20,946 nt of DNA from an uncultured bacterium (GCA_937936675.1 CALDDL010000306.1:1-20946); one strand, 5' to 3'; counted from the stretch's first letter, positions 1-9,007 are shown. The notes: generated by a model from the sequence alone, not told the origin. Translations and numbers: made by a program.

Positions 1-2
1 AT

Positions 3-2003
3 CTAACACTAAAAGGAAATGCTTATCCTCCAATATTCACATTCGATAATTCAGCTGCTAGCTGGAATACAGATTGGATGGATTGGGCAGGCGCTGATAA
101 AGGTGCGATTGCTCTATCCGATGAATCAACCGATAAAGCTGAAGGCGAAGGTTCATTAAAAATCGATTATACACTAAGTGCTCCATTTGCTTGGGGTGGA
201 TTCCTTTCTATCGATAAAGAAGTTACTAAACCTGAAAAATTTGAAGAAAGAACCGGTCTAGTTTTTTATGTTAAAAATGTTACTCCAATTGTTGCAGACG
301 CTAATAGAGCATTTATTCGATTTTTTATTATGGAAAATAGCGATGGTGCAGGAGAAGAATGGATTATTGATGCCGGTCTTGATTTAAGCAAGCCATTTGA
401 TTGGACAAGAGTTGTTCTTCCATTTGTTGAAAAACCAATGGGTGCAAATGATCGTTTCCCACCTAAAGATGGTTTTGCTTCTAAAAATAATGCGGGGAAT
501 AAGCTTTTAGATCCCGCTTCTATTACTAGAATTAGAATAGAAATCTTCGGAAGAGGAACTGAAGACGGATTTGCAACACCATTAAAAGGATCCGGAACAA
601 TTCTTTTTGACGTATTACAGCAATCAGGTTTCAAGATTTTTGATCTTGAAGCTCCTGAAGCTCCCGGTAATTTCGCAGTTATTCCTGGTAACTATAGTAA
701 CTTAGTTACTTGGACTGATGTTACAAATGAAGGTGCTTCAGAAAGATATAATATTTATTATAGCAAAACTCCTTTTACAAGCATTACAGCTCCCGGTGTT
801 ATGTTATTGAAAAAAGGCATCGAAGAAAATACATTGATCTTTGACCATCTTTTAAACTCACCATTAGCAGATAGACAAGAAACATATTATTATGCTATAA
901 ATGCAGTAGATAAAGCAGGCAACATTGGAGCTTTAGCTTTCTCCGATGCTGTTACAAATAACGCAAAAGGAATTCCTACGGTATCACTTAGTACTCCAAA
1001 TTTTGCAGCAGACGGAGATTTAAGTGAATGGACATATATTAGACCATTTAGAATGTTCTTATCTGACGGATCTGCTTTCTTATCACCAAATTTCAAAGTT
1101 GATGGTGATGCTGATTTATCTGCAGAAGCTTATTTAGCTATGGATGGACAATATCTTTATGCTGCATTTGATGTAAATGATGATATTGTTGCTCCTGATG
1201 AAACTTATAGAGACTATACAGATGCTTCTTATGCTCTTGATTCACCTGATTTATTATTCGGTCTATATGATTTGGCAAAAAATGAACCACACAGTGTTTA
1301 TCAAAGAGGTTCAAAATCAGATCAATTTATTAGATTTAATAAATTACGTGCAAGAAATGATCACTCTTCAAACGTTGAAGATACGTTATTAGTTGCAGGT
1401 ACAGAAAATTATTACTGGGGTGAAAAATTCACTGGTGGTTATGTAGTTGAAGCAAGAATTCCTTGGACATTATTAGAAACAAGAAGAAATAGTCCGACTG
1501 TTCAAAATAGAGATACTATTAACGTTCATGCCGGCTGGAAGATTCCTTTCAATATTACACTTAATGATAATGATGGAAGAATTGCTCCTGATTATGTAGG
1601 CGGAGATAATAGACAAGGTCTAATGCACTGGTCACCATTCGATAGAGGGGCAGGCTGGAATAATCCATCTTTATGGATGTACACTTGGATTGGTGATAAT
1701 GATGAAGTTAGCACAGACGTTGAGGACACTCAACTACCTGAAACTTATTCTTTAGCTCAGAATTTCCCGAATCCATTCAACCCTACTACTCAAATCAAAT
1801 ATAATCTTGCTAAAGCCGGAATGGTTTCTTTAAGAATATTTGATGTTTTAGGACGTGAAGTTTCTCAATTAGTAAATCAGTTCCAAGAAAAAGGAAGTTA
1901 TACAGTTAATTTCGATGCTTCTCACTTGGCAACAGGAATGTATATTTACAAAATAGAGAGCGGTTCATTCTCAAGTGTTAAGAAAATGATGTTAGTAAAG
2001 TAA
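3..2003 (+). CDS. Secreted multidomain carbohydrate-binding protein with T9SS sorting domain (5' end outside window)
   Basis: The reading frame is open from the first bases of the window, without a stop or convincing ribosome-binding site before the first internal ATG (78), so the gene begins upstream and 666 residues are visible. Counting from position 3, residues ~12-215 look like a jelly-roll, galactose-binding-like domain, ~216-325 like a fibronectin type III domain, and ~334-562 like a CBM9/DOMON-type sugar-binding domain (opening with DGDLSEW, then AYLAMDGQYLYAAFDV, later YVVEARIPW). Residues ~577-666 are a type A sorting domain (QNFPNPFNPTTQ, then DVLGREV, ending KKMMLVK), which in known systems directs export through the T9SS and surface attachment or release. 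No catalytic domain is visible in this part; one could lie upstream. The binding role is inferred from domain style. The gene is separated from the next unit by a strong terminator. Confidence 0.85.
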   Translation, partial: LTLKGNAYPPIFTFDNSAASWNTDWMDWAGADKGAIALSDESTDKAEGEGSLKIDYTLSAPFAWGGFLSIDKEVTKPEKFEERTGLVFYVKNVTPIVADANRAFIRFFIMENSDGAGEEWIIDAGLDLSKPFDWTRVVLPFVEKPMGANDRFPPKDGFASKNNAGNKLLDPASITRIRIEIFGRGTEDGFATPLKGSGTILFDVLQQSGFKIFDLEAPEAPGNFAVIPGNYSNLVTWTDVTNEGASERYNIYYSKTPFTSITAPGVMLLKKGIEENTLIFDHLLNSPLADRQETYYYAINAVDKAGNIGALAFSDAVTNNAKGIPTVSLSTPNFAADGDLSEWTYIRPFRMFLSDGSAFLSPNFKVDGDADLSAEAYLAMDGQYLYAAFDVNDDIVAPDETYRDYTDASYALDSPDLLFGLYDLAKNEPHSVYQRGSKSDQFIRFNKLRARNDHSSNVEDTLLVAGTENYYWGEKFTGGYVVEARIPWTLLETRRNSPTVQNRDTINVHAGWKIPFNITLNDNDGRIAPDYVGGDNRQGLMHWSPFDRGAGWNNPSLWMYTWIGDNDEVSTDVEDTQLPETYSLAQNFPNPFNPTTQIKYNLAKAGMVSLRIFDVLGREVSQLVNQFQEKGSYTVNFDASHLATGMYIYKIESGSFSSVKKMMLVK

Positions 2004-2014
2004 TAGATTTTTTA

Positions 2015-2047
2015 GATGCAATCCCTTAAAAGGGATTGCATCTTTTT
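2015..2047 (+). terminator. Rho-independent terminator
   Basis: A perfect 13-bp stem (GATGCAATCCCTT at 2015-2027 paired with its complement at 2030-2042) is followed directly by five T residues. It lies 11 bases after the stop of the upstream secreted protein gene and separates it from the TonB-receptor unit. The formal loop is only two bases, so the top A-T pairs probably open. Confidence 0.9.
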
Positions 2048-2097
2048 GATTTCATAATCAGATGTTAAGATAAGATGGTATGAAATATTTTAATAAA

Positions 2098-2104
2098 TGG
2101 AGGA
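2098..2104 (+). promoter_or_regulatory. Ribosome-binding site deciding a TTG start
   Basis: TGGAGGA with its GGAGG core at 2099-2103 lies seven bases before TTG at 2111. An in-frame TGA at 2081-2083 with no ATG or GTG between it and 2111 leaves TTG as the only usual start that keeps the signal peptide. Confidence 0.75.
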
Positions 2105-2110
2105 CACAAA

Positions 2111-4783
2111 TTGAGACGAATTATATTTGCACTTTGTGCAATAGTCTTATTTAGTACAGCAGTTTTTGCGGGCACTACCGGAAAAATTGCAGGTAGAATT
2201 ATTGATGCTGAAACTAAAGAGCCTCTCTTTGGAGCAAATATAGTTCTACAAGGAACTAATTTCGGTGCTGCTACCGATTTTGAAGGAGAATATTACATTA
2301 ATAATATCTCTCCCGGATATTATACCGTTATTATAAGTTCCGTTGGTTATCACAAAGTTACTATTGAAAGAGTAATGGTAAGAATTGATCTTACCACAAG
2401 GGTTGATGCTGAATTAACATCTACCGCGATTAATCTTGGTGAAGTTATTATCCAAGCCAAACAGCCACTTATTACAAAAGATTTGACATCATCTTCGGCT
2501 ATTGTATCGGCTGAAGATATTAAGATGATGCCTGTTGAAAATATTCATCAGGTTATTAATTTGCAAGCTGGCGTTGTTGGTGGCCACTTTAGAGGTGGTC
2601 GTTCTAATGAAGTTGCTTATTTAATAGACGGTATTTCAGTTACAGACGTTTTTAATGGTGGAATGTCAGTTGAAGTTGAAAATAGTTCTATCCGTCAAAT
2701 GGAAGTTATAAGCGGTACTTTTAATGCAGAATATGGACAGGCAATGTCCGGCATCGTTAATATTGTTACTAAAGATGGCGGTTCTAAATATGAAGGTTCT
2801 GTCTCTGCTTATGTTGGTAGTTATCTTTCAAACCGTTCCGATTTTTTCCCTAATTTGAATAAAATTAATACAGATGGACCAAAAGATGTTCAGTTTAATT
2901 TTGGCGGTCCTACTAAATTAGTTGATAATTTAACGTTCTTTGTTACCGGAAGATACTACAAAGATGATGGTTATTTATATGGTAAGAGAGTATTCAATAC
3001 GAGTGATGATAGACCAATATTTCCAAATCCACAAGACCCGACTTTCTATATAAATAGAAATACAGGAGACGGGGAATATGTGCCTATGAATCCCGGAGAT
3101 AAATTATCTCTAAACGGGAAAATTAGTTACAGTTTAGAGAATTGGAGATTTAGTTATAGCATTTTCTGGGATGATAACTGGAATAAATCTTATAATCATG
3201 CTTATAGACAAACTCCTGATGCTATAAAAAATCACTATAGAACAAATACGATCAATAATATTCAAATATCTTTCTATCCAACACAAAGTACATATTCTAC
3301 ATTAAAAATATCGAATAACGTACATAAGTATTGGGGCTATTTATATGCAGACCCTTATGATCCTCGTTATGTAGAGCCTAATCAAGGTACTCCAATTACA
3401 GGATACACATTTAATTCCGGCGGAAATGAATCCGATCGATATTCAAGACATACCAATACATTATTAGCTCAATGGAATATTGAATCACAGTTATCAAAAG
3501 AACATAAAGTGAAACTTGGAGTTGAGGGAAGATTCCATGAACTTTATAACCATAGCCGTTCAATTAGAAATTTAACTGAAGGTCAATTAGATTCATTGAA
3601 TCAACCAATATTTACATTGGGATATAGTGCTGAAAATACTAAATATAATGGAACATATACTCGCCGTCCTATCGAAATTTCTGCTTTCATTCAAGATAAG
3701 ATGGAATATGATATAATGATTATTAATGCCGGTGTGAGATATGATTATTTTAGTGCAGAAACCGAATTGCCGGTTGATTTAAGAAATCCATTGAATAATC
3801 CAAACTTCCCAAATGCAAATACAAAAAGAAGTTCTGAAGGGGAATATCAGTTTAGTCCTCGTCTCGGTGTTTCTTTCCCAATTTCTGATAAAGGTGCTAT
3901 TCACTTTTCTTATGGACACTTTTTCCAAATTCCTACTTTTGAAAATTTGTACTCAAATTATGCTTACATTATTGATCAAACTACTTCATTATCATCGATT
4001 GTCGGTAATCCGGAGCTTAAAGCACAAAAAACTGTTAAATATGAACTTGGTCTTCAACAAGTTATATTTCCTAATGTTTCAGTAGATGTAACTCTCTATT
4101 ATTCTGATATTCGTAATCTTCTCGGTATGGAAATAAAAAGTACTTATGAAGGTTTTATTTATGGTCGATATGTTAATAGAGATTATGGTAACGTAAAAGG
4201 TTTAATTCTTACACTTGATAAAAGATACTCTGATTACTTCAGTGCGAAAGTAGATTATACATATCAAGTAGCTGCGGGCAATGCTTCTGATCCAATGACG
4301 GTATATAATAATAATGCTTCTGATCCACCCGTAGAAGTAACCAAAAAAACTGTTCCACTTAATTGGGATCAAAGTCATACAGTTAATTTATCATTAACCG
4401 TGGGCGATCCGAGAGATTGGACAGCAAGTATGGTATTCTCGTATGGTTCAGGTATGCCTTATTCAGAAGACCCACGATATTCTCAAGGTGTAAGGTTTGA
4501 AAATGGCGGCAGAAAACCTACAACTATGAATGTGGATTTAAGGGCAAATAAAAATTTCAGAATTTTCGGACTAGATTTTAGTGCTTTCTTACTCGTATAT
4601 AACTTATTCGATATTGCAAATGAATATGGTGTATATGGATCGACAGGAAGAGCAACGACAGATTTGAATACAAAATTTGCTTCACCGGTTATTGGTCTTA
4701 ATACAATTGATGAATACGTAAAAAATCCTACATTATATTCTTCACCACGAAGAATTAGTGTCGGATTCAATGTAGGATTTTAA
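2111..4783 (+). CDS. TonB-dependent outer-membrane receptor with carboxypeptidase-regulatory-like N-terminal domain
   Basis: Outer-membrane receptor of 890 residues, expected to take a ligand into the periplasm using TonB energy. Residues 1-20 are a signal peptide ending AVFA. Residues ~23-110 match the carboxypeptidase-regulatory-like beta-sandwich (GRIIDAETKEPLFGANI, then TDFEGEYYI), a common N-terminal extension of Bacteroidota receptors. Residues ~120-222 form the plug (VAYLIDGISV, IRQMEVISGTFNAEYG, SGIVNIVTK). The remainder is rich in aromatic alternating strands and ends in a terminal Phe (ISVGFNVGF), typical of a 22-strand barrel. Translation starts at TTG. The gene leads a unit with the next two genes. 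It is shorter than classical SusC proteins and no SusD follows it. The ligand is unknown; beta-glucan oligosaccharides are inferred only from the neighbouring hydrolases. Confidence 0.9.
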   Translation: MRRIIFALCAIVLFSTAVFAGTTGKIAGRIIDAETKEPLFGANIVLQGTNFGAATDFEGEYYINNISPGYYTVIISSVGYHKVTIERVMVRIDLTTRVDAELTSTAINLGEVIIQAKQPLITKDLTSSSAIVSAEDIKMMPVENIHQVINLQAGVVGGHFRGGRSNEVAYLIDGISVTDVFNGGMSVEVENSSIRQMEVISGTFNAEYGQAMSGIVNIVTKDGGSKYEGSVSAYVGSYLSNRSDFFPNLNKINTDGPKDVQFNFGGPTKLVDNLTFFVTGRYYKDDGYLYGKRVFNTSDDRPIFPNPQDPTFYINRNTGDGEYVPMNPGDKLSLNGKISYSLENWRFSYSIFWDDNWNKSYNHAYRQTPDAIKNHYRTNTINNIQISFYPTQSTYSTLKISNNVHKYWGYLYADPYDPRYVEPNQGTPITGYTFNSGGNESDRYSRHTNTLLAQWNIESQLSKEHKVKLGVEGRFHELYNHSRSIRNLTEGQLDSLNQPIFTLGYSAENTKYNGTYTRRPIEISAFIQDKMEYDIMIINAGVRYDYFSAETELPVDLRNPLNNPNFPNANTKRSSEGEYQFSPRLGVSFPISDKGAIHFSYGHFFQIPTFENLYSNYAYIIDQTTSLSSIVGNPELKAQKTVKYELGLQQVIFPNVSVDVTLYYSDIRNLLGMEIKSTYEGFIYGRYVNRDYGNVKGLILTLDKRYSDYFSAKVDYTYQVAAGNASDPMTVYNNNASDPPVEVTKKTVPLNWDQSHTVNLSLTVGDPRDWTASMVFSYGSGMPYSEDPRYSQGVRFENGGRKPTTMNVDLRANKNFRIFGLDFSAFLLVYNLFDIANEYGVYGSTGRATTDLNTKFASPVIGLNTIDEYVKNPTLYSSPRRISVGFNVGF
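4280..4327 (+). repeat. In-frame 15-bp direct repeat inside the receptor gene
   Basis: AATGCTTCTGATCCA occurs at 4280-4294 and again at 4313-4327. The copies are 33 bases (11 codons) apart and both encode NASDP in the late barrel. It is probably part of an external loop; no mobile element is associated. Confidence 0.6.
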
Positions 4784-4793
4784 TACATGAAAA

Positions 4794-4798
4794 TGGAG
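4794..4798 (+). promoter_or_regulatory. Ribosome-binding site favouring the ATG at 4805
   Basis: TGGAG lies six bases before the ATG at 4805. The alternative ATG at 4787 would place this site inside the gene and would put six extra residues, including an acidic Glu, before the signal peptide. Confidence 0.6.
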
Positions 4799-4804
4799 TT
4801 TATA

Positions 4805-7800
4805 ATGAAACGCAATTATTTGGTAATACTTTTCTTTTTGTTTTCTACCATCCTAATTGCTCAATCACAGGATCAGATCATGAAATATCGTTCTGAGCCC
4901 TATGGAGACAAGACATACCGAAAAAAAGGTATAATGGATGGTAATTTAATCAGAACCATCTTTAGGAATGATGGGCAAGTGGGAACCTGGCCGGATAGAC
5001 CATCCGGAGAATGGCCTGCAGGTAGTGATCATCATTACTTAGATGGTGTAACACCAATATTTACATCGGCAGTTATCGCTCCGATGAATAAACAATTAAT
5101 TCACCCGGTAGCAGCATCATATCGTGAAGAAGTAGATTTTGATCCTGTAACTAACGATTTATGGGTAAATGAACCTGTACCCGGATACGCAGCCGCTAAT
5201 TCCGAAGAACCAGCGATAAGCGGAAAGAAATTAACATGGCCCGAATTTTGGCCTAAAGTCCTTCCAAATATTGATAATACTTGGGATGGATTCTGGTTCG
5301 GTTATTTCGGTAGAGGAATCATTAATTCCGACTATGAAACATTCTACGTAATGGATGATTCAAAGGATAAAGAATTTACTCGTGCTCCTTATGGCTATTT
5401 CCCCGTAGCTTCAGATCATGAGAGAGGCGGACTTGGTTATAGAGTTGAAGTAAGAGGTTTTCAATGGTCTCATGTATTAGCTGAAGATATTATCTTCTGG
5501 CATTATGATATTATTAACTTATCTGACGTAAATTATGACACTACCTTTTTCGGATTCTATTGCGATACCGGTGTCGGTGGCGTAAATGATAATGGTGATG
5601 ATAATGCTTCTTATGATATCGTTAGAGATATTGCTTATGCATTTGATAAAGATGGAAAGGCACCGCCTGATAACTGGAAAACTGGTTATGTTGGTTATGC
5701 ATTTCTAGAAAGTCCCGGCGATGGTTTTAATGGCATTGATGATGATTTAGATAATCTAGTGGATGAAAGAAGAGATGATGGAATCGATAATGATGGTGAT
5801 TGGTTAACATTTACTGATCTTAATGGAAATGGAAAGTGGGATCCGGAAGATAACGAACCACTAAATAATGACGTTGGTAAAGATGGCGTTGGTCCGTTTG
5901 ATTTGCAATATGAAGGTCCTGATCAGGGCGAAGGTGATGGAATACCTACTGCCGGTGAACCAAATTTTGATGCTACCGATAAAGATGAATCGGATCAAAT
6001 TGGTCTTACCAGTTTAGTTATCGAACGTCTATCTAATAAAGGTCCGAATTCTGTTTGGCCTAAAAATGATGAAGTGGTTTGGAGAAAAATGAACTATAAT
6101 AGTTTTGATACTCTTCTCCAAAATTCAAATATACAGATGCTTTTTGGTTCAGGTCCCTTTCCAATTAAGCAATATCGTAGAGAAAGGTTCTCTATGGCAT
6201 TACTCTTTGGTTCTGATTTAGAGGATTTGATTTTCAATAAAGAGACAGTTCAGCAGATTTATAATGCTAATTATAACTTTGCTAAACCTCCACTTAAAGC
6301 AACGTTAACTGCAATTGCAAGTGATAAAAAAGTATTCCTTTATTGGGATGATATATCGGAACAGTCGGTCGATCCATTCCTAGGTTATAAGAAAGATTTT
6401 GAAGGATATTTAATTTATCGTTCAACTGAACCTCAATTTACAGATATAAAACTAATAACTGATTCTAAAGGTGAACCAAAATATTGGAAACCGATAGCAC
6501 AATTCGATCTTAAGAATGGTATTAAAGGTCCTGATCCGGTTGGTATTAATGGTGCTCATTTCTGGAGAGGCAGTGATACCGGTCTTCAGCATTCATTCGT
6601 TGATACTACCGTTACCAATGGTATAAGATATTATTATGCAGTTGTAGCTTATGATCAGGGTGATCCAATGTTTGGTACAAAGGGTCTTTTACCTTCAGAA
6701 ACCACGAAAATTATTTCTGAAGATTTGGTTGGGAATATTAAATTTGTAGATATCAATTGTGCGGTAGTAATTCCAAACGCTCCGGTTGCCGGATATATTC
6801 CTCCTGAAATTGTTGGTGAAACTTCTTCAGTTAAAGAAGGTGTGGGTACTGGCTCAATTAATATATCTGCATTAAATCCTGCTCAAATCCAAGAAAACGC
6901 AACATATAAAATTCTTTTTAGATCAGGTGGGGAAGTTCCCAATTATAAAACTACTTCTTATGCAATTGTAAGAAATCTAAATGGAGTAACAGATACAATT
7001 GAAGCAAGAATCGATTCTGCTGATATTGGTCTGGGTAAATTTAGTCCTCCGTTTGATGGTTTGGCTGTTGAAGTCAATAACGATAAAAAAGTAGTTGTCG
7101 ATCTTGAAAAAACCGGATGGGTTAAAGGTTTCAGTAATGTGATTGTTGAAGTAATGCCTGATGCGAGTTCGCCAATAAGAAACGTAGCTTGGCCCTCAAA
7201 TTATGAAATTACTTGGGTTCCCGAAGCAGATAGACCATTAACACCATTTACAAAAATCAAAGTTCCATTTAAAGTTATGAATACTACACGCGGAGAGATA
7301 GTTCAAGCCGAAGTATTGGATAACAATAAAGATAAACAGTTTGGTATTGGTGATGATATAGTAATTATAGAATATGTTGGGAATGCCTATAAACTAACAT
7401 GGAAGATTACATATCAAGATCCGGGCGGAAACTGGGGTCCTCCGGTTGTCGGTGATATTTTTAGAATTACAACTAAAAAACCATTTATGAAAGGAGATTA
7501 TTTTGAATTCTCAACCAAATCTGCAAAAGTTGATTCAAAATTAGCCTCCGATGTAATGAGCAATATTGCTGTGGTTCCTAATCCATATATTAGTGCTGCT
7601 GCATGGGAAAAGAGGAACTTCGGTCAGACCGGTCGTGGCGAAAGAAGACTTGATTTCATTCATTTGCCGGCAGTTTGTACTATTAGGATCTACACTGTTA
7701 CCGGAGCATTAGTAAAAACATTATCCAAAAACTCAGGACCGGAAAATGGTTCTTTAACTTGGGATCTTGTTACCGAGGATGGTATGGATATAGCTTATGG

Positions 7801-7870
7801 TATATATATATATCATGTAGATGCTCCCGGAGTAGGTGAATATATTGGCAAATTTGCGATAATTAAATAG
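4805..7870 (+). CDS. Large secreted aspartate-rich (calcium-motif) protein with T9SS-type C-terminal domain, function unknown
   Basis: Protein of 1021 residues from the ATG at 4805, chosen for the well-placed TGGAG; the ATG at 4787 is an alternative. A signal peptide (MKRNYLVILFFLF to IAQS) opens the protein. Residues ~306-398 are extremely Asp/Asn/Gly-rich (NGIDDDLDN, DDGIDNDGDW, DLNGNGKWDPED), resembling calcium-binding loops of thrombospondin type 3 or dockerin style. Residues ~495-638 look like a fibronectin type III domain (KKVFLYWDD, GYLIYRST, YYYAVVAYDQG). The last ~100 residues (VVPNPYISAAAW, then IRIYTVTGALVKTL, GIYIYHVD) form a FlgD-like, type A sorting domain, so export by the T9SS is likely. 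No enzyme motif was recognised. It sits between a TonB receptor and a PorV-like barrel, 21 bases after the receptor stop, so a surface partner of the receptor is a reasonable but untested guess. Confidence 0.8.
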   Translation: MKRNYLVILFFLFSTILIAQSQDQIMKYRSEPYGDKTYRKKGIMDGNLIRTIFRNDGQVGTWPDRPSGEWPAGSDHHYLDGVTPIFTSAVIAPMNKQLIHPVAASYREEVDFDPVTNDLWVNEPVPGYAAANSEEPAISGKKLTWPEFWPKVLPNIDNTWDGFWFGYFGRGIINSDYETFYVMDDSKDKEFTRAPYGYFPVASDHERGGLGYRVEVRGFQWSHVLAEDIIFWHYDIINLSDVNYDTTFFGFYCDTGVGGVNDNGDDNASYDIVRDIAYAFDKDGKAPPDNWKTGYVGYAFLESPGDGFNGIDDDLDNLVDERRDDGIDNDGDWLTFTDLNGNGKWDPEDNEPLNNDVGKDGVGPFDLQYEGPDQGEGDGIPTAGEPNFDATDKDESDQIGLTSLVIERLSNKGPNSVWPKNDEVVWRKMNYNSFDTLLQNSNIQMLFGSGPFPIKQYRRERFSMALLFGSDLEDLIFNKETVQQIYNANYNFAKPPLKATLTAIASDKKVFLYWDDISEQSVDPFLGYKKDFEGYLIYRSTEPQFTDIKLITDSKGEPKYWKPIAQFDLKNGIKGPDPVGINGAHFWRGSDTGLQHSFVDTTVTNGIRYYYAVVAYDQGDPMFGTKGLLPSETTKIISEDLVGNIKFVDINCAVVIPNAPVAGYIPPEIVGETSSVKEGVGTGSINISALNPAQIQENATYKILFRSGGEVPNYKTTSYAIVRNLNGVTDTIEARIDSADIGLGKFSPPFDGLAVEVNNDKKVVVDLEKTGWVKGFSNVIVEVMPDASSPIRNVAWPSNYEITWVPEADRPLTPFTKIKVPFKVMNTTRGEIVQAEVLDNNKDKQFGIGDDIVIIEYVGNAYKLTWKITYQDPGGNWGPPVVGDIFRITTKKPFMKGDYFEFSTKSAKVDSKLASDVMSNIAVVPNPYISAAAWEKRNFGQTGRGERRLDFIHLPAVCTIRIYTVTGALVKTLSKNSGPENGSLTWDLVTEDGMDIAYGIYIYHVDAPGVGEYIGKFAIIK

Positions 7871-7887
7871 GGACGGAGATAATAAAA

Positions 7888-8922
7888 ATGAGAGCAATTA
7901 CTATAAAAGCAGTTTTAATTCTTTTAACATTCGTATTTACTATAAATGCACAGCAGGATATAGTATCGAATGTTTCTAAGAAAGGCACAACCGCCGCTCC
8001 GTTCCTTTCCATTGCACAAGGTACCAGAGCAAGCGGTATGGGAAACGCCTATGTTGGCGTAGCAGATGATCCAAGTGCTTTATTCTGGAATCCAGCAGGG
8101 CTTACTAAAGTTGCCGGCACTGCAGTTACTTTTGAAAGAACTAATTGGATTGCGGATATTAATTACAATTTTTTCGCCGCTTCTTATAATCTTGGCGATT
8201 ATGGTGCACTTGGTGTAAGTTTTATTTCTTCAGAAATGGATGAAATGAAAGTAAGAACGATTGATGAACCGGAAGGAACAGGCGAAACTTTTAAGGCAAA
8301 TGATGTTGTTATAAGCTTGGGCTATGCCATTTCCTTAACCGAGAATTTTTCAATCGGATTTAATCCAAAATTTATCCAACAATCAATTTGGAAAATGTCG
8401 GCTTCGGCTTTTGCTCTTGATATGGGTGTTACCTATGTAACTCCATTTGATGGAATAGTCTTAGCTATGTCAATTTCCAATTTCGGTACTAAGATGAAAC
8501 TTGATGGTACATCATCTTTGGTGCTATATGATCCGGACCCTACTTCATCAGGAAATAATGGAAATATTCCTTCTTATTTGCAGACCGATGAATGGGAATT
8601 ACCATTAAATTTCCGTGTCGGATTAGCTTATGATGTAATCAAGTCGGATATGCATAGACTACTTTTAGCAGTTGATGCAATGCATCCTAGTGATGACTAT
8701 GAAAGTTTGAATGTTGGTGGAGAATATACCTTTAATGATATGTTTTCTATTAGAGGTGGTATGAAATCTATATTCTTAGAAGATTCAGAAGAATCATTTG
8801 CTGTTGGTGTTGGTATTAAGCAGATGTTATTAGGAAATCTAACCTTCAAAATAGACTACTCGTATTCTGATTTTGGAAGACTAAAAGACGTACAGAAATT
8901 TTCTCTTACTGTTATGTTCTGA
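7888..8922 (+). CDS. PorV/PorQ-family outer-membrane beta-barrel protein
   Basis: Protein of 344 residues with a signal peptide (MRAITIKAVLILLTFVFTINA) and a FadL-like barrel pattern. The family hallmark lies at residues ~46-72: GTRASGMGNAYVGVAD followed by DPSALFWNPAGL. The C-terminus (YSYSDFGRLKDVQKFSLTVMF) is a typical closing strand ending in Phe. PorV in the characterised T9SS shuttles sorting-domain cargo from the translocon to the attachment machinery, and PorQ has a related role. This copy follows, by 17 bases, a gene for a sorting-domain protein, with GGAG nine bases before the ATG. It may be a dedicated partner of that cargo rather than the housekeeping PorV; that is inference. It closes the receptor unit before a terminator. 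Confidence 0.85.
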   Translation: MRAITIKAVLILLTFVFTINAQQDIVSNVSKKGTTAAPFLSIAQGTRASGMGNAYVGVADDPSALFWNPAGLTKVAGTAVTFERTNWIADINYNFFAASYNLGDYGALGVSFISSEMDEMKVRTIDEPEGTGETFKANDVVISLGYAISLTENFSIGFNPKFIQQSIWKMSASAFALDMGVTYVTPFDGIVLAMSISNFGTKMKLDGTSSLVLYDPDPTSSGNNGNIPSYLQTDEWELPLNFRVGLAYDVIKSDMHRLLLAVDAMHPSDDYESLNVGGEYTFNDMFSIRGGMKSIFLEDSEESFAVGVGIKQMLLGNLTFKIDYSYSDFGRLKDVQKFSLTVMF

Positions 8923-8959
8923 TAAATTTGTTGTTTCCATTTCCCTTTATTCCTTTTAT

Positions 8960-8988
8960 GGGTGAGGTTTCAGCCTCACCCTTATTTT
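8960..8988 (+). terminator. Rho-independent terminator
   Basis: GGGTGAGG at 8960-8967 pairs perfectly with CCTCACCC at 8974-8981 around a six-base loop and is followed by TTATTTTTA. It lies 37 bases after the PorV-like gene stop and marks the end of the receptor unit, so the GH16 gene at 9008 probably has its own promoter or depends on read-through. Confidence 0.85.
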
Positions 8989-9007
8989 TAAATAATATTA
9001 GGTAGTT

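Noticed and set aside
78..80. ATG at 78 as the true start of the first gene
   Set aside because: The frame is open upstream to position 3, there is no ribosome-binding site or signal peptide, and the start lies inside a domain.
4280..4327. The 15-bp repeat in the receptor gene as a sign of phase variation or a mobile-element scar
   Set aside because: The copies are in frame, separated by coding sequence, and encode a repeated loop motif; recombination between them would delete 11 codons without shifting the frame, and no element ends are visible.
8923..8930. TAAATTTG matching the Bacteroidota -7 consensus TAnnTTTG
   Set aside because: It sits upstream of the terminator at 8960-8988 and lacks a TTG about 20 bases further upstream, so it is unlikely to drive the GH16 gene.
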